Shown: positions 9,301 to 20,905 of the stretch, one piece after another
How the letters are laid out: every line of letters starts with the position of its first letter
How positions within the stretch are numbered: position 1 is the first letter of the stretch
Assembly: GCA_026413225.1 (NCBI GenBank)
Contig: JAPMTP010000097.1
Coordinates: 121,119 to 185,118, forward strand
Direction: 5' to 3'
Length of the DNA: 64,000 nt
Source of the DNA: Otis tarda
Lineage: Eukaryota > Chordata > Aves > Otidiformes > Otididae
Notes under the pieces: model-generated
Database searches by the model: none
The model's input: only the letters and a program-made list of their open reading frames with translations
What the model was told of the DNA's origin: nothing
Made by a program: the position numbers and the translations under genes

Positions 9301-12042
9301 CGCTGCTGCCTTGGGGCTGGGCTGCCTGGGACGGCGCCCGCGCCCTCTGCTCCTGGCTGGACCCAGCCCTGCGCGGTGCTGGGGTCCTGCCGGCCAGGCA
9401 CCCCTCTCACTGCTCCCTGTGTTTTAGCTCCTGCCCTGCCCTGACGCAAGCAGATGGAGTGGCCACATCCTGCAGCTCGCCCCAAGGTTCCTGCACAGCG
9501 AGTGCACAGCGATGCGTCGCCTGGTGCTCAGAGGCCTCGTCGAGCTCTGCAAGACCCCCGTGATGGTGAGCAGGGGGCAGCCGGCTGAAGCTGTGCTGGC
9601 GACGTGGGGCTGGGCACGGGGTGCTGGGTAGCAGAGTCACTTGGACTTGGCTGGGCCTTGGGAGCTGTGGTAGCTGCTCCCAACGCTCCTGCCTCCCCGT
9701 TCACCTGCCCGAGTCCTTCGGGGCAGGCCTTTGCACCTGGCTCCCGAGGCAGCACCGTGGGCTCAAACTGCTGCAGTGGTTTTGTCCGTGCAGCCTCTTT
9801 GGGCTTCACAACACAGCACTGTGTTCCACACAGGTCCAAAAAATGCAGTGTCTGCTGCCAGTGCTGGTAGACCTGCTGCAGGATGCAGATGCCGTGGTGG
9901 TTGAGAAGGCCCTGTTTGTGCTCAGCGATGTGCTTATGCTCATGGACGTCCCAATTCCCAGCAGCATCGCTCTGCCACTGGCTGAGCGGCTCCGGCCACT
10001 CTTCGATAACGTAAGTCTTTGTGCCCCCCACCACGGGCGCTGGCGAAACTTTGTGCCCCATGGCTTTTCAGACCCGTGCCCTGTGGTGCGGCCTGGAGCA
10101 GCTGGTGCTCAGGTCTTGCCCTCTTCCTTTCCCCCAGGAGTCCATCTCTGTCCAGCTGCTCTCCATCGACATCTTTGGAGATGTGATGGAGTTTGTAGTT
10201 CCAGAAGGAAAACAGCCACTGAAGGCGCAGGTGCAGCAGAGCCTGATCCCGCTGCTCTGCCACTTGCATGACGAGAACCGGAGCGTGGCAGAGGTGAGGA
10301 TTTCTGACCTGCTGGGGTCCCCGCGGGAGGTGGCTCAGCTGCCTCCTGTCCCGGTGCCTCGCGGGCTGCAGCGCTCCAGCCTCCTCCTGGCCTTGGCTCC
10401 AGAGCAGCAGCTCTGGGGGAGCTCTGTCCTGCTGCCCCGGCAGCACCAGGTGCCCGAGTTGGGGATTGTCCCACTCCTGGGCCCGGGCACCGAACCCGCC
10501 GGCGGACGCCTTTGTCAGCTGCTGCATCTTCCCAGCAGCGGCCAGGAGAGGCCCTGAGCCTTGGCCAGGTGCAGGGGACGCAGGTCCTGTGCCCTGGGCA
10601 GCGGTGCCATCTCCCAGTCTCTGCTGCTCTGCAGGCCTCTCAGGTAATCCTGCTTCGAGTTACCAAGTTCCTGAAGAAGACGAAGCTCAGGAAGCTGGTG
10701 AAGAGGCAGCAGACATGGGAGGCTGGCCAGTGCCTGGTAAGGATGGCCCCAGAGCCCCAGAGCCCCAGAGCTCCAGAGCCAGGCTGGACAAGCCCCCTGT
10801 CCCCACTGCCCAGCGTGTGGTGCTGGCAGCTGTGCCCCTGCCCACTGCTGCCAGCCTGCACCCCACGCACGCTGCCTTCCTCAGGCGTGCGGCCCCACGG
10901 GCTCTTCTCCAGGCTCCTCTTCCTCCCCAAGCCCGGCACCAGCCGGCTGCTGGCTGGGTTTGCCGTGGGTGTCCCGGCAGGGGAGGCCGGTCCTGCCATG
11001 CAGGGGCCGCCCGGCCAAGGGGGACATCCTGTGCCAACCTTTCCCTCCGTTCCCTTGCGCTCTCTCCAGCTGGCAGAGTGCAGCAGCAGGGCAGACGAGT
11101 ACCTGCTGCAGGTGCTGCAGTACCTGCAGAGCCCGCAGGAGTCCATGCGAGAGGCGGCCATCAGGTTCATTGGTGAGCCACAACTCCCCGGGGTCCCTCC
11201 CTGCCCCACTGCAGCTTGGCCCCAGCCCCGGCTGCTGCAGCGGCAGCAGGAATGGGCTGTGGAGCCCCAGGTGCCCCACGCGGGGCCGGGGCAGCCGTGG
11301 GGCTCCCTGCCGCCCTCTCCCACCCCTGCCCTTGGCCGTCACGCTCGGGGGCGGCCCCGGGCTCAGCCCCCCCGAGGGGAGCAAAGCGTGTAGCTGGGCT
11401 GATGTGGGGAAGCTGTGCTGCTGGGGCTGGCGGGACTGCTCATGGGCTGTGTGTTCCTAGGTCGTGCTGGGCTGTGCGTGAGGGCTCATTGGCAGGGAAA
11501 GCTCCAGATCCTGTGCCAGGGTGAGTGAGCGCAGCGGGGTGTCAGTGGGGACTGTCGGGGAGAGGAAAGAACCCGGGCAGGGGGCTGCAATCCCTGCCCC
11601 GGCCGGGGAGGGCTCTGCTCCCTGCGCAGACGAGGGGCGGCGTGGGCAGAGCAGAGATGTCAGGGGCACGTGGGGTATTTGTGGCCAGCACCTTCCGGCC
11701 CATCCCGTTGGCCCCTGCTCCCTCCTGGCCATGGGAAGAGCGGTGGGCTGGCCCTGGCAGGAGGGCTTCCTGGGGTCCCCGCGGATGCAGGCTCTGACCT
11801 GGGCTCTGTTCCTCTCTGTTCCAGCCCTGGAAGGCATGACAAGTGACCCCAGCCCCTCGGTCTCCAACGTGGCAGCTCAAACGCTGCTTGTGCTGCGGCC
11901 TGCAGAGAGAAGGTCTGCCACCAGATTTGGGCTGCTGCACAGGCTGTGGAGGAGGCGGCCTTCTTTCCGGGCGCTGGCTGGCTGTGCTGCTGCAGCTGCG
12001 TGCGGAGCTGATCCCAGGAGCTCCCTGTGCTGGACCACCTGA
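6353..12042 (+). CDS. MROH-like: Maestro heat-like repeat (MROH) family gene, copy 1; most intact copy
   Basis: Fifteen GT-AG exons: 6353-6479, 6779-6846, 6970-7110, 7296-7450, 7734-7881, 8118-8306, 8396-8533, 8982-9101, 9428-9565, 9834-10010, 10138-10293, 10635-10736, 11070-11172, 11461-11520, 11825-12042. The ATG (MAERPPSVPRLAWLG) has G at -3 and +4. Residues 1-112 are acidic and low-complexity (EEEEE in exons 1 and 2). The rest is HEAT/armadillo-like: VRRIYRRLTSS (exon 4), VVVTLLRCAP, AEKVLLELLCVLENWPLHS (exon 5), LLPVLVDLLQDADAVVV (exon 10), YLLQVLQYLQSPQESM (exon 13). These are hallmarks of avian MROH proteins, whose biochemical role is unknown to me; HEAT arrays usually bind other proteins. 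Lesions: an extra G in exon 6 (about 8135) with a stop at 8252, five extra bases in exon 8, and a one-base loss in exon 15 that swaps the cysteine-rich C-terminus for an alanine-rich one. These could be real or assembly errors. Confidence 0.82.
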
Positions 12043-12116
12043 GCCTGGAGGGCGATGACCTCTGAGAGCGGGATTGTGGGGAAGGTGCTGCCTTCTCCAT
12101 GTTTTTAGGTTGTGAA

Positions 12117-12122
12117 AATAAA
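12117..12122 (+). terminator. Poly(A) signal AATAAA, MROH copy 1
   Basis: AATAAA lies 75 bases after the exon 15 stop and is conserved at the equivalent place in all four copies. No competing signal is seen between the stop and this site. Confidence 0.75.
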
Positions 12123-12671
12123 GGAGTTCAAAAGCCAGGCCCTGAAGCAACCGGGAGCCTCAGGAGAGAGTGACCAGTCATGCCCGCTGTCCCGCAGCTG
12201 GCGGCAGCACCGGACATACCCACAGCCCGTGGCCTGGCCGCAGGCACCAGCTGCTCCGCCGGCCTGCGAGAGCAAGAGGAAAGGAGAGGAAAAGCTTTTG
12301 GCTCCCGGGCACGCGCTCTGCACAGTTCATGGCTCCCGTGGCAAGGAGTGGATGGGGTACAGCCCACAGCACCAGGCCATTTCTGTCCCTGCACCGCTGG
12401 CGCACAGCACTGGAGCTGCAAGAGCAGCCGCAAGAGTCTTTTGCGACAAGTGCTGAGGTGATCGAGGCCAGGTCACAGCAAAAGGTCCTCCAGTGGGGCC
12501 GATCCCTGTTCTGAAAGTGCGTTCACCTCTGGCGACCCAGGAGACTCTTTATCTGGCCCGGGTCTCAGTGCTGCAGAGGACAAGGTGGCGGCAGAATCTA
12601 GGAGAACGGCCCTCAGGTCAGCTCCGGTCTCCTTTCAGCGCCCCGTGCAACTCTTTTCCCGCCTTGCAGGA
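12123..12671. other. 3' intergenic segment after MROH copy 1
   Basis: GC-rich sequence present after every gene copy (27440-27985, 42010-42579, 56168-56724). Short frames are not kept open between copies. No gene or RNA recognised; it may include the end of the 3' UTR. Confidence 0.5.
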
Positions 12672-14060
12672 GAGGAGCAGCTCTGGTCCCCGCCGTGGGA
12701 ACATTTATCCCCCCACTTCCCTCCCTGCGTGTTCACGGTTCCTCTGTGCCGCTCCGTCGCCACGCCTGCCTGCCTCCTGTGCCATCGCCCAGCGCCCATG
12801 GTGCGGCTGCAGGGAGGCACGTGCCAGCCCCACCAGCCCCACCAGCCCGCAGGATCAAAGCTCCTCTGAGCTCCTCAGGCTGTCGCTGCCCTGTCCATCC
12901 GTGGCTGATGCACCCCTCATGGGCCCGCTTTGCCTAAGGAAAGGGCAACGTCTGCCCCTCCCGCAGACGAATGGCGAGCTGGGAAGCGAAGCACCCCCAG
13001 CAGCAGGGCTGGAGCAGGCGCTGCTGCAAGGGGAAGGTGATGTTCCGACAGCAGCAGCCCATCCCGTTGGCGTAGCAGAATCAGCATCTCTGCTGCTGGC
13101 CGGGGTCTGTTGCCGTTTGAGATCAAAAGCCATCTGATTTTGCAGCAAGGCAGCAAGCCCCCAGGGAAAAAAGGGGTTCCCGGCTGCAGAAGCCGGCTTC
13201 TGCACACAACCGCCCTGCAGAGCGTGCGCAAGAGAAGCGAGCGGCTGACAGTGCACCTTGCTTGCTTTCTTCCAGAACATTTCCACCTGCCAGCATCTGT
13301 AGAGGTTTTCTGCAGAGAGGGTGGCTGCTGATGAAGAGGAGGCCAGGCTGCCCCACCCACCTCCTCCCCGAGGAGGGCGCAGCCAGCCAGGCAGGGTGGC
13401 TGCCAGAAAATAGGCAGCTGCCAAAATGCAACTGCTCTCGGAGGTGCCAGAGATCCTGCAGCACAGTTCAGATGGAGCCAGGAGTCCACAAAGGGCTGCG
13501 CTGATCTGGTGAATTTTATGAAAAACAAGAGCTTTAAACCATGGAGTCCTTGCAATACTTGATCATGGGGAGATGGGGAGTGACCATGGAAATCTTTTGT
13601 GCCACACGGAGGTTTCCTGCTCGTCGTCTCGTGGCAAAGCCCTTGAACGAGCTGTCACATGTGAGGGCGAGAGGTGCATTTTCTTGCCCAAAAAGACGTC
13701 TTGTGTATTTGCTGGCTGTTTCTGTGAGGACCAGGGGCTGTCAGCCGTACACTGCTGTCACAGTTCAGCCTCACACGGGACCAAGATACGCAGTCTCTCA
13801 CTGATCCCCCAGCCTGCGAGGAAATCGGGGAGAGGGAATAGAACAAAAAAACCCCACCAAAGTAGGATAATGAGAGAGAGGAAAAAATCTCCCTCTACCC
13901 CTGCCTGTTCCTGGGCTAAAGTTCATTCCAAATTATCTCGAACCCCGAGCAGCACAGGGGGAACAGGGCATGGGGGCTGCGCTCAGTTCGTCACATGCTG
14001 TTTTCCGCCACTCCTTGCTCCTTTGGGGAAGAACTCCTCACATTCCTCCTGTGTCCCGGC
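12672..14060. other. GC-rich flank with truncated R1 (unit 2)
   Basis: Same flank as 1-1194, followed by only the first ~200 bases of R1 (from about 13861). At about 14060 the sequence jumps from the R1 text (CTGTGTCCCGGCCTGG, as in unit 5) straight into the CR1 5' boundary (TCTGGTCTGTCC), omitting about 1.29 kb present in the other units. No gene seen. Confidence 0.6.
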
Positions 14061-16676
14061 CTGGTCTGGTCTGTCCGAGGCCATTTTCAACTGGCCATGC
14101 AGGGCTATGACCTGGTTGGCATCACGGAGACGTGGTGGGATGACTTGTACGACAGGAGCGTCGGCATGGAGGGGTATAGGCTTTTTAGAAAGGACAGGAA
14201 GGGGAGACGAGGAGGGGTGTCGCTCTCTACGTCAGCAACCAGCTGGAGTGCGTGGAGCTCCACCTGGGGATGGAGGAGGAGCTGACAGAGAGCTTATGGA
14301 TTAGAGGACGGGGACGGACAGGGGACGTTACGGTGGGGGTGTTTTACAGGCCGCCTGGCCAGGAGGACAGAGCAGATGAGGCGCTCTATAGCCAGATAGG
14401 AGCAGCCTCACGGTCACAGGCCCTGGTCCTCATGGGGGACTTCAACCACCCCGACATCTGTTGGAGAGACAACACGGCAGGGCACAGGCAGTCCAGGAGG
14501 TTCCTGGAATGCGTGGACAACAACTTCCTCCTGCAGGCGATAGAGGAGCCGACAAGGAGGGGTGCCATGCTCGACCTTGTGCTCACCAACAGGGAGGGGC
14601 CGGTGGGGGATGTGAAACTGAAGGACAGCCTTGGCTGCAGCAACCACGACATGGTGAGTTCAAAAAGACCAGGAGGCCCGCGTGGATAAGCAAGGAGCTC
14701 CTGGACCAACTGAAAGTGAAGAGGAAAGCCTGTAGAGGGTGGAAGCGGATACAGGTAGCCTGGGAGGACTACAAAGAGGCTGTGCGAGTGGCCAGGGATC
14801 GGGTGAGGAAGGCCAAAGCCCTAACGGAATTGAACCTGGCCAGGGATGTCCAAAACAACATGAAAGGCTTCTATAGGTATGTAGGGGACAAAAGAAAGTC
14901 GAAGGAGAACGTAGGCCCCCTCCGGAAGGGAACTGGTGTCCTGGTTACCTGGGACGTGGAAAAGGCTGAGGTACTCAATGACTCTTTTGCCTCAGTCTTC
15001 ACCGACAAGGGCTCTTGTCCCGCCACCCAAGCTGTGGAAGGCACAAGCAGGGACTGCGAGGATGAAGAACCGCCCATTGTACTCAAAGAGCAGGTCTGGG
15101 AGCATCTGAGGAACCTGAAGGGTGCACAAGTCCATGGGACCTGATGAGATCCATCCGCGGGTCCTGAGGGAACTGGCAGATGAAGTTGCCAAGCCACTGG
15201 CCATCATATTTGAGAAATCGTGGCGGTCTGGTGAGGTCCCCGATGACTGGAAGAGAGGGAACATAACCCCAATTTTTAAAAAGGGGAATAAGGAAGACCT
15301 GGGTAGCTACAGGCTGGTCAGCCTCACCTCTGTGCCTGGCAAGGTCATGGAGCAGATTCTCCTGGAAACCATGCTAAGGCACATGGAGAGCAAGGAGGTG
15401 GTTGGTGACAGCCAACATGGCTTCACCAAGGGCAGATCGTGCCTTACCAATTTGGTGGCCTTCTACGACGGCATGACAGCATCGGTGGACGAGGGACGAG
15501 CAACAGATATCATCTACCTGGACTCATGCAAAGCTTGTGACAGTGTCCCGCACGACATCCTTCTCTCTAAACTAGAGAGACATGGGTTTGATGGACAGAC
15601 CACTCGGTGGATAAGGAGTTGGCTGGATGGCCACACTCAGAGAGTGGTGGTCAACGGCTCGAGGTCCAAGTGGAGACCAGTCACAAGTTTTGTCCCTCAG
15701 TGGTCTGTGTTGGGCCTGGCCCTGTTCAACATCTTTGTCGGCGACATGGACAGTGGGATAGAGTGCACCCTCAGCAAGTTCACCAAGGACACCAAGCTGT
15801 GTGGTGCCATTGACACGCTGGAAGGGAGGGATGCCATCCAGAGGGACCTGGACAGGCTGGAGAGGTGGGCTCGTGCCACCCTCATGAAGTTCAACCAGGC
15901 CAAGTGCAGGGTCCTGCACCTGGGTCATGGCAATCCCAGGCACAAATACAGGCTGGGGGAGAATGGATCAAGACCACCCCTGAGGAGAAGGACTGGGGAG
16001 TGCTGGTGGACGAGAAGCTCAACATGAGCAGGCAATGCGCCCTTGCGGCCCAGAAGGCCAACCGCATCCTGGGCTGCATCCCCAGCAGCGTGGCCAGCAG
16101 GTCAAGGGAGGGGATTTTTGGCCTCCACTCTGCCCTGGTGAGACCCCACCTGGAGCAGTGTGTCCAGCTCTGGAGCCCCCAACATAAAAAGGGCATGGAC
16201 CAGTTGGAGAAGGTCCAGAGGAGGCCACAAAGATGATGAGAGGGCTGGAGCAGCTCTGCTGTGAGGCCAGGCTGAGAGAGCTGGGGCTGTTCAGCCTGGA
16301 GAAGAGGAGGCTCCGGGGAGACCTGAGAGCGGCCTCCCACTGCCTAAAGGGGGCTGCAGGAAAGATGGGGAGAGGGCTGTTCAGCAGGGCCTGGTGTGAT
16401 AGGACGAGGGCTAATGGTTTTAAAATAGAGGGAGGGAGATTTAGATTGGAAATTAGGAAGAAATTTTTTACAATGCGAGTTGTAGAACACTGGAACAAGT
16501 TGCCCCAGAGAGGCGGTGGATGCCCCATCCCTGGAAACGTTCAAGGCCAGGCTGGATGAGGCTCTGAGCAACCTGATCTAGTCCAGAATGTCCCAGCTCC
16601 TTGCAGGGGGTTGAACTAGGTGACCTTTTGAAGGTCCCTTCCAATTCTAACCATTCTATGATTCTATGATTCTATG
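14061..16676 (+). mobile_element. CR1-type LINE, CR1a type (unit 2)
   Basis: Sense CR1 from within the endonuclease domain (GYDLVGITETWWDD) to the ATTCTATG microsatellite (about 16653-16676). It shares the one-base loss at the endonuclease/RT junction with all CR1a copies. It also has a private in-frame 210-bp deletion (junction at about 14659-14663, bounded by CAA) joining the end of the endonuclease to KTRRPAW. The RT frame is broken near 15120 (extra G) and again after about 15955. The catalytic block reads FTKD (about 15775-15786), as in unit 1. Confidence 0.95.
15122..16027 (+). pseudogene. CR1 reverse transcriptase fragment (unit 2)
   Basis: Open RT frame of about 300 codons, from [14 protein letters not shown] through [10 protein letters not shown], the first aspartate block (here [10 protein letters not shown], with phenylalanine changed to cysteine) and the damaged second block FTKD, to a frameshift near 15955. 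A fragment of the parent CR1 ORF2 with no independent role expected. Confidence 0.7.
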
Positions 16677-19600
16677 CAGCGTTGGTCACGTCGCAGAACA
16701 AAGCTCGGTTCAGGTGTACAGGAGAGCTGGACAGCTGCTGGGAAAGAACAATGTTTTGTATGGCTTTTTTTTTTTATTTTTCCATTAATGAACTATTTTA
16801 AATTAAAAGGATGAGGGAAAAAAAGTAACATTTTTATAATAGTGGTTTTAATGTTACTGCTTTAAACACTTTGATTAAAAATTATGAAGTCATTAGAAGT
16901 GCAGCCAGATACAAAGTTTATCCCAAGTAAGAGGTGAGCATAACAAGTTTTGATTTTCTGCACTTCATTAATTTCAATTACACTTCCAATTAATGCATAT
17001 ATACATCATAATACAATGCAAGAAGAGATTATTCTCTTCTTGAACCAGTATTATATTCGTTATTAACCAGGAAAAAAATCATTCTAACCTTCTCCTACGG
17101 GCATAGTAACTTACAATAGTCTAAAAGAGCAAAACACTACACGTATTTGACATGGAATTCAAATTTAAGACCTACTTAGAGGAAGGACATTTGTCATTAA
17201 CTGGAGATGGAATCTTTCTCTAGTTATTTTAATATTCTCAAAAGAGGAAGAGGAAGAAGATAAACGTGCTGACCAAGACAGACACATCCAAAATGGAAAC
17301 CAACTTTGCTTCAGACAAAACATATCCCAGTACTTCCTTGGAATACTTCCTCTTAAACGATAAAGATCCGCGTCCCCTGTTGTTCTTTTTGAACATCAGC
17401 CGAGGATGTATACACCTAATTAGCACTTTGATAAATTCAGACGCATTCATTAACAAAATGAATGGACTGAAATGCTCTGCCCTCAATGATCCCCCATTTG
17501 AACAGGCAGACATCTCTAGAGAACATTGTGATGTTTGGTAACCAACACCGCTGTGCAGGAGGGCTCTTGTTTTATGCACGGAATGTCTCCTTGTTGTTTG
17601 TCTTGATTGGTGATCCCCAGTACTTCTCCTGTTCCCCGAGTTCTCCTGCTGGGTCAGCTAACACCTAAACCTGGCCAGCTCTTTCATACAGAATGCACTA
17701 CGCTTCCCTTACTAGAAGGTATCCAGCGTTGGAGAACACTTGCTCAGAGACAGTTAGAAGGAAGGGCTGGGAAAATACTGACTGAGAAGCAGAGCGCTCT
17801 CCAAGTAGCGCACCACAAATCCAAACCCATTATTCTTCTGTTTCTGCACTTAAAGGCACATTTGTATGTGATGTTTTACGATTGCATACGAATGTCAGAC
17901 TCTTTTATATACGGATGCTGCGTCTGGTTTCATGAACACGGAATTGGCAGGGTGCCGAGTGCCACGAGCTGAAGCCAAAATATAAGGGAATTAATCACAG
18001 CAAATCAGTTGTAGCAGGAGATCTCGGGTTTTGTCCTATATCTGCTACGCTTGGAAATGCTCTGGGCATCTTCCCTGTAGAACGTGTGTTGTTCAGAACA
18101 GTTCTCTCCCTTTCTCGCCCCATGCAGATTGATTTGTTATATTCATTGAGCACCACTGTCCAAAATTCACACCTCTCTGTTCTCACTTTGCTGTCTGGTA
18201 GTATACCTGTCTCCTTCCCTCCCACTTCCTCCCTCTCAGTACGTTACTTTGTTGAACAATCGATGACAAAACTGTTCCGGAGATGACTACTCATAACCGT
18301 TGTTCTGAGAGAAGAACGGCAACCCATAGCTCATAGCTCACCATGGTGGTGGGAATTTGGTTTTCCTCATCCACTGAAGACACCTGCGTAGTGAGAGGTT
18401 TAAATTATACTCAGCTCCTGGAATATACTAAACCTTTGTCAGAGTAACACCAAGGCCGTGTTCCTTTCTTTCTGTCAGTTGTGATCCCACGGGGACAAGC
18501 CTGGAACCCAGAAATGAGCGCTTCAGATCCGAGTAGCAGTGAAGACTGGAACCTAACCAAGCCTGACCTGTGCTTCAGCTGACAACCACGCGTGCTTAGC
18601 TGTTCTGAAGCACAAAGCTTTTCTTGCGGAATGATGCAGCTTTTCTTGCGCTTTCCTCTGAGAGGGAAATGATGGCTGCAACATTCATTCTTCTGACACA
18701 TCAGCAGTCACCTTGTGTTTCTCCGCACCGGCATTCCAATCGAGCTTTCGTCCAGAACTGTGAATGAAATAGTCTCTTCGTCTGAGCAGCGGGGCGAGCT
18801 GGTGGTACCTGTCGGAGCGCAGGCCGTCCGGGGAAGCGCAGAGTTACAGTATTTGTGGTCCTGTAGGTCTGCTACAGTAACAGCGAGTGAGAAACAGCAA
18901 GAGCTTTTGGTGCTGGCCCTTCTCGCGTGGGAGCAATGGTCCAGCGTTCCCCAGTTTATTTCCTTTGTTTCTCTAAATAGCGGGACGAAATGGTGGTAAC
19001 TGTCAGAGCACGAGTTTTCCAGGAAAGCACGGTCCCAGTGTCTGTGCAGCCGTGGATGCGCTGGCAAGAGCGAGTGAGAAGCAGCAAGAGCTTTCCGTGC
19101 TGAAACTTTTGGTGTCAGAGTAATTTTCTGACATTTGCTATTTTGAGGCTTTTTAATGTGCAAACTGGAAATAGTCTTTTATTTTTGAATGCATAACTCG
19201 AGTTTTAGTATCATCAGCAGTTAATAGAAGTAATGTTTGAGAACATAGATGCCAGTAGAAATGTAATTAATGAAATGTCATTGAAATTGATGTTTACACT
19301 TAGTTTTTATTCTTTTTTTTTATTTTATTTGCGTGTTGATGGCATGCTGTCCTGTGGCTCAAGCCACATTCTGTTCCATGGAGCTTTTACTGTAGGACTT
19401 TTACGTAAAAACATTTGTCCTTCCAAAGAAGGACTAGTCATTCATAGGATTGAGGTGTAGGCTTGGAGAGTCGCTTAGGTACATGATCAGAATTAAAGAC
19501 AAATTTCACTTCATGTTGCTGCTGTTTGTCTTCAATTCTGTTTATTTCCCCATTGCTCCATCATGGCTGCGAGCTCTGAGTCGTCTTGTTTTTTTTTTCT

Positions 19601-20332
19601 GTGTCTAACCCCTTTTTTTCCCTAAGGAGACTCTTCATTTAAAAGTTAATTAGTTTCCTCACAAATGCTTAAGTCAGTAAAATTGAGTTACGATTATTAA
19701 AAACCACAAAACCGACTCCAGTCTTTCACGTTCGGAAATAGTCCAGATCCCTGTTCATGACGTGCAGATGCCATCGGGACGCAGATCATCTGCACTTCAT
19801 GCTCGGACAAGGCCATGGGCTGGGACCGGGATGAGCTCCGAAGGAAAAAGACGCAAGGGCACAGGTTTTCCTGCGTGCAGGGTTGAGGTGGTGTGGTGCC
19901 AGCCTGCAGAGCTCCCTAGCTGCCTCCTCTCTTTCCCTTCTCTGTAACGGCCACGTGGATCATTGTAGAGCAGCAATTAAGTGACTTGGCTGGGTAAATG
20001 TGCTGGTAATAGCAGGAAGGCAAACGCTTGAGCGAGTAGTGAATAACGCGTCCACAGGTAGAAGTGCTGAAGGAAGACCAACAATAACAAAAAGCAAAGA
20101 GCAGTTGCCAAAAATGTCTGTCATACACATCAAAATTATATTGCGAAACGCTGCTTGGCACTAAGTTCAGAACGGCTGTTTTTGTACACACAAATTTTCA
20201 GGAGATTCAGGGTTTTTTGTGCGTGTGGCAAAACATGTCCCTCTGTTTGTGTCCTGCTACATAAATGTCTGGCGGCGGTGCTGTTGTTCTGTGCCCTCAG
20301 TAGCACTTCAATAATTAGACTTCACAATCCTC
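16677..20332. other. AT-rich intergenic segment, unit 2
   Basis: About 3.7 kb of AT-richer DNA with a composition unlike the rest of the unit. Its first ~1.65 kb reappears after CR1 in unit 5 (62351-64000). In units 3 and 4 all but the first ~220 bp is missing. Small frames exist, such as 17266-17541 (plus) and 17238-17579 (minus), which stay open in unit 5, but no known protein is recognised. It contains a diverged direct repeat at 18788-19107. No tRNA, snRNA or splice-supported exon could be identified. Confidence 0.7.
18788..19107 (+). repeat. Diverged ~125-bp direct repeat
   Basis: Copy 1 at about 18788-18920 and copy 2 at about 18979-19107 align from AGCGGG(G/A)CGA through TGGTGGTA(C/A)CTGTC to GCGAGTGAGAA(A/G)CAGCAAGAGCTTT. 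The ~190-bp period and many substitutions indicate an old local duplication. No function is evident. Confidence 0.7.
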
Positions 20333-20905
20333 CCCTGCCCCAGCGTGGGGTCCTCCCCGGGCTGCAGGGGGATCTCCTGCTCCTCCGTGGGCTCCCCAGG
20401 CTGCAGGGGCTCAGCCGGCCTCACCATGGGCTGCACCACGGGCTGCAGGGGGATCTCGGCCCGCAGCCACTTTTCTCTTCCCCCTCCTTCTTCACTGCCC
20501 TTGGCGCCTGCAGCCCCTTCCTCTCTCAAGAAATCCTTCACAATCGGCTCAGACGCAGACGCCTCTCAGCTTCTCTTCACATCTCCTCTCTTCACTTCTC
20601 CTGGCCGGGCCGGGCCGAGTCACGCCCAGGCGGCCGCCGGCGCGGGAGGCCAGAGGGTGAGGCCTGCCAGGCCCACCAGGCTCGCGCCTCCCCCTCTCTG
20701 CTCCCGCTTCTGCTTCTTCACTTTCTTTTTCAATTTCCCCTTGTTAAATACGTTATCACAGAGGTGTTAGCACTGTCGCCAGTTGCCTCGGCCTTGCCCA
20801 GCAGCGGTTCCACCCTAGGCCCGGCCGGGTCCACCGCACAAAGGGGAAACTTCCAGCAGCTCCTCACAGCAGCTGCCGCTGTAGCCCCCCCCGCTACACA
20901 AAGCT
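20333..20905 (-). repeat. LTR-like segment R2, unit 2 (most complete)
   Basis: Runs from CAGCGTGGGGTCC through three CGGGCTGCAGGG/AGGCTGCAGGGG copies, the pyrimidine tract and GTTAAATACGTTATCACAGAG, to TAGCCCCCCCCGCTACACAAAG. This copy is more diverged from R1 than the R2 of other units and, from recall, is closest to the avian LTR it resembles. CR1b of units 3 and 4 joins at the position equivalent to about 20571. Confidence 0.55.

Larger units (their letters stand above)
1..12671 (+). repeat. Tandem segmental duplication, unit 1
   Basis: First unit of the head-to-tail array. Base 1 aligns with 12672, 27986, about 42580 and 56725, and colinear near-identity runs from there. It contains flank, R1 LTR-like segment, one chimeric CR1, R2 and an MROH-like gene. 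It is the shortest full unit because it has only one CR1 and no 3.7-kb AT-rich segment. The phase of the unit is arbitrary, set by the window edge. Confidence 0.93.
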
